Shown piece after piece: positions 1 through 5,042 of a stretch of DNA of 5,084 nucleotides; position 1 is the first letter of the stretch; every line of letters starts with the position of its first letter. A program made the position numbers and the translations under genes. The notes beneath the pieces were generated by a model, which saw only the letters and a program-made list of their open reading frames with translations, was not told the origin of the DNA and searched no databases. Source of the stretch: Bifidobacteriaceae bacterium (GTDB lineage: Bacteria; Actinomycetota; Actinomycetes; Actinomycetales; WQXJ01); the NCBI GenBank assembly GCA_031258055.1, contig JAIRNM010000348.1, forward strand, positions 1-5,084, given 5' to 3'.

Positions 1-21
1 CCGGTCTGGACTGTCACCCAG

Positions 22-97
22 GGCTCGATAGCTCAGTTGGGAGAGCGTCCGCCTGAAAAGCGGAAGGTCAGCGGATCGATGCCGCTTCGAGCCACCA
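22..97 (+). tRNA. tRNA-Phe (anticodon GAA), complete with encoded CCA
   Basis: This gene encodes the phenylalanine tRNA. All four arms fold: the acceptor stem pairs GGCTCGA (22-28) with TCGAGCC (87-93), the D-stem pairs GCTC (31-34) with GAGC (43-46), the anticodon stem pairs TCCGC (48-52) with GCGGA (60-64), and the T-stem pairs AGCGG (70-74) with CCGCT (82-86). The anticodon loop CTGAAAA (53-59) places GAA at 55-57. The variable loop is five bases, the discriminator is A94 and CCA (95-97) is encoded. The anticodon arm and variable loop have the form common in Actinobacteria. One oddity is the T-loop, ATCGATG, in which position 54, almost always T in a gene, is A. The vapBC operon converges on this gene from the other side. 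Confidence 0.96.
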
Positions 98-212
98 GCA
101 TTAGCCCACGTCAACGGCACTAAATGCGATGCGCGAACGGCCAAAAAGCGCTTAGGGTCGCCCCTATTGGTGTACCCCATTGTTTTCTGGTCGCGATGAT
201 CGTTCTACGACA

Positions 213-250
213 CCGGCCCTAACGCGGTCCGGAAATGCGCTGTGGGCCGG
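213..250 (-). terminator. possible weak hairpin terminator downstream of vapBC
   Basis: CCGGCCC (213-219) can pair with GGGCCGG (244-250) across a 24-base loop, just past the vapC stop codon in the direction of vapC transcription. No T-tract follows, and the long loop makes it a weak candidate. The rest of 98-254, between the tRNA and vapC, shows no gene, no T-rich terminator for the tRNA and no duplicate of the tRNA 3' end. Confidence 0.25.
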
Positions 251-254
251 GCCG

Positions 255-668
255 TCAGATCGAGTTGATGTCCGCCACCCGGACGTCCAGCCCAACGCTG
301 AGCAAGCTGAGGTCTCCGGCATCGCCCGTCAGAATGACCGATGGCGCCAGCAGTTCCGCCACTGCGGCGACCATGGCATCAACGGTCAAGTCCCGCTTCT
401 TGCGCCGCTTGCCGCTGGCGCCTTCACGCAAGGCTCCGGCGCGGGCTGCCAACCGCGCGGTGATATCGACGGTGGTCAGCCGCCGAATCAGGTGCCACAG
501 TTGGGCGTCAGTTGGACCGCCGGTCATGAGTTCGGCCAGAACGACGGCGGGGATGACCACCTCGGCGTCGTCGCGCAATGCGGCGCTCAGGAAACTCTTG
601 GCGGTCGAGTGTTGCGTCGCGGCCATGGCCAGCGCTTCACTGTCCAACACGACAGTTCTGGCGCTCAA
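255..668 (-). CDS. vapC: VapC-type PIN-domain ribonuclease toxin
   Basis: This 137-residue protein is the probable toxin of a type II toxin-antitoxin pair. PIN-domain VapC toxins are small metal-dependent RNases that cut tRNA or rRNA when freed from their antitoxin. The acidic residues expected for the metal site are present: D9 in VVLDSEAL, E46 in VLAELMTGG, D97 in LTVDAMVAA, and D116 in LTGDAGDL with D119 nearby. The length is typical of the family. The start is a TTG (668-666) that overlaps the antitoxin stop as TTGA, with AGGAAG seven bases upstream at 681-676. No other in-frame start has comparable support. The four-base overlap points to translational coupling and cotranscription with the antitoxin. 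The fold family is clear; the RNA target cannot be read from the sequence. Confidence 0.9.
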   Translation of the reverse strand: MSARTVVLDSEALAMAATQHSTAKSFLSAALRDDAEVVIPAVVLAELMTGGPTDAQLWHLIRRLTTVDITARLAARAGALREGASGKRRKKRDLTVDAMVAAVAELLAPSVILTGDAGDLSLLSVGLDVRVADINSI

Positions 669-895
669 CGCATGGCTTCCTGAAACTTCTTCACTTCGGC
701 CTCGTCTGCCGGTCCGGTCTTCTCGACTATCTCATCAACCAGCGCCGACAGGTTGTCTCTCCGTTGTTGCCGCCGCAGAGCTTCGGTGACGTAAGCTGAC
801 ATCTTGCCTGGCGGCACACGGCGTTCGATCTCATCTATCAGATCCGTGGGAATTGTCCAGGACTTGCGGCGATACCGCGGCACAGTGGCTGTCAC
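665..895 (-). CDS. vapB: VapB-type ribbon-helix-helix antitoxin
   Basis: This is the probable antitoxin partner of the PIN toxin that overlaps its 3' end. Starting from the GTG at 895-893 the protein has 76 residues. A short N-terminal strand (RRKSWTI, about 9-15) followed by helix 17-26 and helix 31-43 (KMSAYVTEALRRQ) matches a ribbon-helix-helix DNA-binding domain. An acidic, helical C-terminal segment (about 49-75) would be the part that binds and blocks the toxin. The frame is open further upstream to a TTG at 940, but that start has no ribosome binding site and would add a tail (EDPAGGSDHWYDWG) lying on top of the promoter. A strong -10 box seven bases before the GTG favours a leaderless start there. 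A second GTG (883-881), with a G-rich stretch upstream, is the alternative. Proteins of this kind usually repress their own operon together with the toxin. Confidence 0.85.
   Translation of the reverse strand: MTATVPRYRRKSWTIPTDLIDEIERRVPPGKMSAYVTEALRRQQRRDNLSALVDEIVEKTGPADEAEVKKFQEAMR
676..681 (-). promoter_or_regulatory. ribosome binding site of vapC
   Basis: AGGAAG lies inside the last codons of the antitoxin gene, seven bases before the TTG start of the toxin. It supports the unusual TTG start and coupled translation. Confidence 0.6.
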
Positions 896-901
896 CCCCC
901 A

Positions 902-910
902 ATCATACCA
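902..910 (-). promoter_or_regulatory. extended -10 promoter of vapBC, probably giving a leaderless mRNA
   Basis: On the minus strand TGGTATGAT forms an extended -10 element (TG-n-TATGAT, with the hexamer at 907-902). Counting seven bases from the hexamer end puts transcription start on base 895, the G of the GTG chosen for vapB. No good -35 hexamer is seen about 17 bases upstream, as is usual for extended -10 promoters. Leaderless mRNAs are common in Actinobacteria. The start assignment is inferred from spacing. Confidence 0.6.
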
Positions 911-915
911 ATGAT
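902..915. promoter_or_regulatory. inverted repeat over the vapBC -10 box, possible VapBC operator
   Basis: ATCAT (902-906) and ATGAT (911-915) form a five-base inverted repeat with a four-base spacer lying on the -10 element. Nearby upstream are GATC-C-GATC (913-921) and the perfect palindrome CCGGCCGG (924-931). The location fits autorepression by the ribbon-helix-helix antitoxin, but such short repeats can arise by chance. Confidence 0.35.
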
Positions 916-995
916 CCGATCCTCCGGCCGGGTCCTCCAAGATAGCGATTCGGTAACGATGCGCGCTGGTCAGGCCTCACGGGAGCCGCGCCGTG

Positions 996-1001
996 GATAA
1001 T
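996..1001 (+). promoter_or_regulatory. possible -10 box for the LuxR-type regulator gene
   Basis: GATAAT sits in the only AT-rich patch of the divergent intergenic region and would give a leader of roughly 80 bases before the regulator gene. No convincing -35 hexamer is found at normal spacing, so this is only a candidate. Confidence 0.25.
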
Positions 1002-1016
1002 TGAATACGTTCGGAC

Positions 1017-1053
1017 GGTTTCGCGCGCTGAGGGGCGGAACCGCGACGGAACC
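1017..1053 (+). repeat. CGGAACC repeat cluster upstream of the regulator gene
   Basis: CGGAACC occurs as two direct copies (1036-1042 and 1047-1053) exactly 11 bases apart, about one helical turn. A third, inverted copy with one mismatch (GGTTTCG, 1017-1023) lies upstream. GGTTTCGC (1017-1024) can also pair with GCGGAACC (1035-1042) as an eight-pair hairpin containing one G-U pair. The cluster lies 37 bases before the start codon and could be a protein binding site or a structured leader. Confidence 0.45.
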
Positions 1054-1089
1054 AGTTGGTGTTGTGTTCGGCGATAGGGACTCAGAGGT

Positions 1090-2937
1090 ATGTCAGGGAA
1101 GACTTCGCTCACTCAAGATGACCAGTTCCCGCTGCCCTTCTTCTTGTGCGTGGTGGCGGGACACGCGGCCATGCTTATCCTCAATTCGTTCACGCTTTGG
1201 AACCCGGTTGGCTTCGTTTCCGATGGCAAGTTGCCCTGGAGCGCTGTTTCCGCGCTCAGTTGGTCCTGTTTCCTCAGCAACGTTCTGGGCTTCTTCCTGT
1301 TCGCTTTCGCCCGGCCATCTTGGCGCGCGGCGCTTACCAGGACCCTTCCAGCTAAAGCCTGCGCTCTTCTCGGCGCCGGTTTCGTCCTCCTCTTACTGGT
1401 GCGCTATGCCGGTCTGTCGTTCACCCCGCTCGCGATCGTGGCTGGGGTGCTAGTCGGCGTTGGGTCGTGCGGCCTGTTTGGTGGTTACATTCAGTTGCTG
1501 AGCGACCGGGGTACGCACTTCGCAAAGCTGGCGATCCTAACGGCCTCGGCTCTGGTCGTGCTGTTGCACCTGGCGGTGTATCGGCTGCCCGGTTCTTTGC
1601 ACTTCCCCTTCGTCGTGATGATGCTGGCACCGGCGAACATCATTTTGCTGCTGCTCGCCGTTTGGACCGCCCCCGCCCCTACCGCGCCCGACTCGGCTGC
1701 GCTCAGGCACATGGACATTTCGGATAAAGACCTGACGCCAGGCCAGCACCACGGGGATCAACCAAGGCGAGACATCGCAGCGCATCGGCTGTCGTCAATG
1801 TTTCCCCAGCTCTGGGTGCCTCTGCTCTGTGTCTTGGTGTTAGCCACTGTCGCTCCGGCGGTGACTAACTTGTCCGAGAACACACGCCCTTCACTCGGGA
1901 CGCTCACCGCCTTGACGCTTATCTCGTTTTTGCTGGTAGTCGCGCTGTTGGGGACCTGCTGGTTCGGCTTGAAACGTCATCTGTCAATCACCGGCTTCTA
2001 TGTGGTGATGATGCCTGTTCTGGCGACATCTTTGATGGTCATGCCGTTCTTTGGTCACGGCTTCCTTTATGTCCTGTACTTCTTGGGAACGGTGGGTTTC
2101 CTCGCCATCTCAATGCTGATAATCATCGATTCGATCCAGGCTGCCCACCAAAGAGACATCCCCGCCCTCATGGTTTTCGGGGTTTTCGCGGGCACGTTGT
2201 ATCTCTCGCGCTTAATCGGAATGTTCATCGCCCAGCCCTTCCTACGGTCCTTTGATTCACCGCAAATGCGGTACACGGCCACGGCGTTGTTACTGCTATA
2301 TGGGCTGACCGTGGTGATGATCATCGTCCTGCGCCGCGAGCACACCAAGACGGACACCGACCTGACTGACAGCCGAACGTTCTCCGCGCGGACGGGCTCC
2401 GCGGGTGCCGCAGACCCCATCGCCCACCCTTGGGCCGATGCCGAAGAGAGAGGGGAGAGCGGGCCGTCGCCGAGTCAACCGGGAGGGCGATCAGGCGGCT
2501 GGCTGACGGGATCGGCCAGCGAATCAGGCCACCGAACACGGGTCGCGGAACCCACCGCCGTGGACCTACTGGCTCTACGATGCGCAGCAGCGGGCCAGTT
2601 CTACGGCCTGACCGAGCGAGGGAGCGAGGTCTTGGAACTGCTGGCCCGCGGCCGTTCGACTCGTTTCATTGCCCAGGCTCTCCATCTTTCGGAGAACACG
2701 GTGCGCACTCATACCAAGAAGCTTTACCTGACGATGGGCATACACAGCCGTCAACAACTCATTGATCGGCTGGAGTCCATTGACACACCGGGCGGTGCGA
2801 GCGGCGGTGTGGACGGAAGTGCGCTTGGAAACGGCGTTGGCAAATCGACCGGTCACCGGGCGGTCGATAGGCTGGATGATTTCCACGGCCACGACCTTTC
2901 AGGAGCGCTCGCCTCACCCGAATGGGGTGATCCCTAA
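1090..2937 (+). CDS. 12-helix membrane-bound LuxR-family transcriptional regulator
   Basis: This 615-residue one-component regulator carries its sensor in the membrane and its DNA-binding domain in the cytoplasm. Twelve hydrophobic segments are visible at about 14-34, 52-74, 88-105, 111-135, 145-163, 172-192, 239-259, 271-293, 301-320, 325-347, 358-380 and 396-414. They form two groups of six around a polar loop (193-238), like a transporter-type (MFS-like) fold. A polar Gly/Ser/Pro-rich linker (about 415-490) leads to a LuxR/GerE helix-turn-helix at about 504-562, with LTERGSEVLELLARG, the recognition-helix motif SENTVRTHTKKLY and GIHSRQQLI. No phosphoacceptor receiver domain is present, so ligand sensing through the membrane part is likely but inferred. 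Regulators of this build are abundant in Eggerthella-type bacteria beside reductase genes, as here. A tail of about 50 residues after the domain is unusual. The ATG start is preceded by AGGGA (1076-1080) nine bases away; AGAGG at 1084-1088 is probably too close. Confidence 0.9.
   Translation: MSGKTSLTQDDQFPLPFFLCVVAGHAAMLILNSFTLWNPVGFVSDGKLPWSAVSALSWSCFLSNVLGFFLFAFARPSWRAALTRTLPAKACALLGAGFVLLLLVRYAGLSFTPLAIVAGVLVGVGSCGLFGGYIQLLSDRGTHFAKLAILTASALVVLLHLAVYRLPGSLHFPFVVMMLAPANIILLLLAVWTAPAPTAPDSAALRHMDISDKDLTPGQHHGDQPRRDIAAHRLSSMFPQLWVPLLCVLVLATVAPAVTNLSENTRPSLGTLTALTLISFLLVVALLGTCWFGLKRHLSITGFYVVMMPVLATSLMVMPFFGHGFLYVLYFLGTVGFLAISMLIIIDSIQAAHQRDIPALMVFGVFAGTLYLSRLIGMFIAQPFLRSFDSPQMRYTATALLLLYGLTVVMIIVLRREHTKTDTDLTDSRTFSARTGSAGAADPIAHPWADAEERGESGPSPSQPGGRSGGWLTGSASESGHRTRVAEPTAVDLLALRCAAAGQFYGLTERGSEVLELLARGRSTRFIAQALHLSENTVRTHTKKLYLTMGIHSRQQLIDRLESIDTPGGASGGVDGSALGNGVGKSTGHRAVDRLDDFHGHDLSGALASPEWGDP
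2914..2930 (+). repeat. small inverted repeat at the 3' end of the regulator gene
   Basis: TCACCC (2914-2919) and GGGTGA (2925-2930) form a six-pair stem with a five-base loop, ending just before the stop codon. GGGGT (2924-2928) can instead pair with ACCCC (2937-2941), so two alternative hairpins overlap. No T-tract follows, which argues against a standard terminator. Confidence 0.3.
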
Positions 2938-2994
2938 CCCCAACGCTGCCTGGGCCACCACTTTCGTGTGTTCCCAGCAAACGTTCATAAAGAC

Positions 2995-3004
2995 GAGAAT
3001 TCTC
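2995..3004. promoter_or_regulatory. palindromic candidate operator upstream of the flavoprotein gene
   Basis: GAGAATTCTC is a perfect 10-base palindrome within the AT-rich part of the intergenic region, 50 bases before the flavoprotein start. Flanking ATAA (2987-2990) and TTAT (3005-3008) extend the dyad unevenly. LuxR-type domains bind two-fold symmetric sites as dimers, so this is the best visible target for the adjacent regulator. I cannot place a convincing -35/-10 pair in this region. Confidence 0.4.
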
Positions 3005-3042
3005 TTATTCAGTAGAACGGATATTTCAACCCCAGTGAGCGC

Positions 3043-3050
3043 AGGAGGAG
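3043..3050 (+). promoter_or_regulatory. strong ribosome binding site of the flavoprotein gene
   Basis: AGGAGGAG, with its GGAGG core ending five bases before the ATG, is a near-ideal Shine-Dalgarno sequence. It fixes the start at 3054 and suggests high expression once transcribed, in contrast to the weak site of the regulator upstream. Confidence 0.85.
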
Positions 3051-3053
3051 TTT

Positions 3054-4946
3054 ATGAGTTCGCATAGTTCATTTAGCCATGGTGAAGACCGGGAACACGA
3101 CGGCGTGGAGACCCGGACCCATAATCAAGATGGAAAGATCGCTCGGCGCGATCTATTGAAAGGGGCAGCGGCGCTCGGCGCTGTCGCCGCCACCTCGGGC
3201 CTGGCGGCCTGCAGTCCCAAGACACAAGAAGAAGGAAAGGGCGGGGGGACAACCCCTTCAGCCAACGTGCTCAGCGATGAGACAGTTCTGACGGCCGACT
3301 CGCTGGACATGAAGTGGAGCTTTGAGATCCCCATGGATCCGGTGCCAGATGACCAGATCGCGGAAACCTTCACCGCCGACATCATTGTTGTTGGCGGTGG
3401 CCCCTCTGGCTTGTGTACGGCTGTTTCCTGCCAGGAAGCGGGCGGCGACGTGCGTTTGTTCTCAGCCGCTTCCAAGCCCATCGGGCGCGGCGGCTCTAAC
3501 ACCGCTATTGGCTCTAAGTACCAAAAGGAAATGGGCATTGACTTTGACAGGGATTCTCAGTGGTGCGACCGCCTCTTCAAAGTGGAGCAGGTCTCCGGCG
3601 CCTACACCGTGAACGGGAAGCTCTGGGCCAAGTGGCGCAACGCTAGCGCCGAGTCGATGGATTGGATGATCGATGTCATGGCCGCCAAGGGCCTTGTGCC
3701 AGGGCTGGAAAACGGTTACTACGACCCTGACGGCATACTCGACGCCCCTCAGGCTTCGCACAACTTCTACAAGGAAGATGGCTCCGGCGGCGGCCTAGAG
3801 GGGGCACCTATGCAGGCCCAGGCTTATGCCGACACCTTCACAGAGCGCGGCGGGATCATCGACTACTCCACCCGCGCCCGCTATCTGATTCGCGGTGGGC
3901 AGCCGAATGGCCAAAGCGGGCGCGTTGAAGCGGTCGTGGCCGAGCGGGATGATGGCACCTTCGTCAAGTACGTCGCTAACAAGGCGATTGTCCTAGCCAC
4001 AGGCGACTTCTCAATCAACCGCGACATGATGGCCAAATACGCTCCCTGGACCTACAAGATCTACAAGGACATAATTACCTGGGATTGGGAGGAGAACCCC
4101 AACTTCGACATCAACCTCAACTACACCGGCCTGTATCCAGGCGACGGACACAAGATGGGACTATGGATCGGTGCGGCCTGGCAGAAGAACCCAATCGCGC
4201 CGATGATCAACTCCGGTGTACCCGCCGTCGATTTCTCACAGGGTAACTGTTGGTTGATCAACCTTGATGAGACCGGCCATCGTTTCCAGCGCGAGACCAC
4301 CAACTTTGGACACGGTGGTGTGGCGCTACTTAACACGCCGAACAAGTTCGCTTTCACCGTCTGGGACGCGGGATACGCCCGAACCAAAGAGGAGTGGGCT
4401 GGTTTCTTTGGGGTGCAAACTCCTGACGAACTGATCGCCTCATGGGAGGAATCAGCCGCTGCCGAGCCGGGCTCCGGTATGGCTTTGGGAGCGCCAAATG
4501 AGAATCCCGTCAAGACGTACTTCAGGGCGGACACAATTGATGACCTGCTGGCCCAAATCAAAGAGGTTTACCCCAGGGTGGACATCGAAGCTGCCAAGGA
4601 GTCGATCGCCAACTACACCAAGTACGCCAAGCCGCGCAACGACCACGAAATGCACGTCAATGCCTCGGTGCTTTATCCCATCGAAACCCCGCCCTTCTTC
4701 GCTGCTTGCACACAGTTTGCCGTGAGTTCATCGACCTTCTTGACGGTTTGCGGAGGCTTGCGCACCAACGAGAAGATGCAGGTCTGCGCGGAGGACGACA
4801 GCCCCATCGAAGGTCTCTATAACACCGGCATCATGACTGGTGACTTCTATGCGGTGACCTACAACTTCGTGTTCCCAGGGCAAAACATGGGCGGCGTCTG
4901 CTGCACACTGTCCTACCTGCTGGGCCGCGACTTGGCCGCGCTCTAA
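3054..4946 (+). CDS. Tat-exported lipoprotein FAD-dependent reductase/dehydrogenase (fumarate reductase flavoprotein superfamily)
   Basis: This 630-residue flavoprotein probably reduces or dehydrogenates an organic substrate on the outer face of the cytoplasmic membrane. The N-terminus holds a twin-arginine motif (ARRDLLK, 30-36), a hydrophobic stretch, and a lipobox LAAC with the lipidated cysteine at C53. A dinucleotide-binding motif follows (DIIVVGGGPSGL, 109-120), then a second FAD-contact segment GRGGSNTAIG (144-153) and a C-terminal FAD segment around GLYNTGIMTGD (587-597). The superfamily is shared by fumarate reductases, urocanate reductase and 3-ketosteroid dehydrogenases. By eye, the fumarate reductase catalytic His and Arg positions are not conserved (N379, F418, no HHTMGG, NMGG where NRLGG is expected). 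The end reads FPGQNMGG, somewhat like the YPGxG segment of ketosteroid dehydrogenases. No haem-binding CxxCH or FMN-binding domain is present, so a separate electron carrier is needed. The LuxR-type gene upstream is its likely regulator. The superfamily and export route are well supported; the substrate is unknown. Confidence 0.9.
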   Translation: MSSHSSFSHGEDREHDGVETRTHNQDGKIARRDLLKGAAALGAVAATSGLAACSPKTQEEGKGGGTTPSANVLSDETVLTADSLDMKWSFEIPMDPVPDDQIAETFTADIIVVGGGPSGLCTAVSCQEAGGDVRLFSAASKPIGRGGSNTAIGSKYQKEMGIDFDRDSQWCDRLFKVEQVSGAYTVNGKLWAKWRNASAESMDWMIDVMAAKGLVPGLENGYYDPDGILDAPQASHNFYKEDGSGGGLEGAPMQAQAYADTFTERGGIIDYSTRARYLIRGGQPNGQSGRVEAVVAERDDGTFVKYVANKAIVLATGDFSINRDMMAKYAPWTYKIYKDIITWDWEENPNFDINLNYTGLYPGDGHKMGLWIGAAWQKNPIAPMINSGVPAVDFSQGNCWLINLDETGHRFQRETTNFGHGGVALLNTPNKFAFTVWDAGYARTKEEWAGFFGVQTPDELIASWEESAAAEPGSGMALGAPNENPVKTYFRADTIDDLLAQIKEVYPRVDIEAAKESIANYTKYAKPRNDHEMHVNASVLYPIETPPFFAACTQFAVSSSTFLTVCGGLRTNEKMQVCAEDDSPIEGLYNTGIMTGDFYAVTYNFVFPGQNMGGVCCTLSYLLGRDLAAL

Positions 4947-4964
4947 CCGTCCGTTCAGCGCAAT

Positions 4965-5003
4965 GGGCGATGCCGTGGCCTTATTAGACACACGGCATCG
5001 CCC
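4965..5003 (+). terminator. strong hairpin terminator after the flavoprotein gene
   Basis: GGGCGATGCCGTG (4965-4977) and CACGGCATCGCCC (4991-5003) pair perfectly over 13 bases around a 13-base loop, 18 bases past the stop codon. There is no T-tract, a form common in high-GC Actinobacteria. It shows that the flavoprotein gene is probably the last of its transcript. Confidence 0.75.
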
Positions 5004-5009
5004 AGCGAT

Positions 5010-5042
5010 GTCCGGGGACCGGCTGCGAACTGATCCCCGGAC
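5010..5042 (+). terminator. second tandem hairpin, terminator or convergent-end structure
   Basis: GTCCGGGGA (5010-5018) pairs perfectly with TCCCCGGAC (5034-5042) across a 15-base loop, six bases after the first hairpin. It may back up the first terminator or serve a gene arriving from the right. No gene or other signal is recognisable in the last 42 bases of the window. Confidence 0.55.

Noticed and set aside
153..166. TAGGG-TCGC-CCCTA stem downstream of the tRNA as a terminator
   Set aside because: It has only five base pairs and no T-tract, so it cannot be told from chance.
98..254. Attachment-site duplication of the tRNA 3' end
   Set aside because: I looked for a second copy of the T-arm and acceptor sequence here and in the rest of the window and saw none.
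235..789. Long plus-strand open frames opposite vapC and vapB
   Set aside because: They are rich in Arg, Ser and Pro without any domain, and they run antisense to two well-supported overlapping genes.
903..1112. 69-codon minus-strand frame across the divergent intergenic region
   Set aside because: It covers the vapBC promoter and the start of the regulator gene, has no domain and has an Arg/Pro-rich composition typical of a chance high-GC frame.
1421..1785. Several minus-strand frames within the regulator gene
   Set aside because: The composition is low-complexity and Arg/Gly-rich, and they lie inside a clear membrane-protein gene on the other strand.
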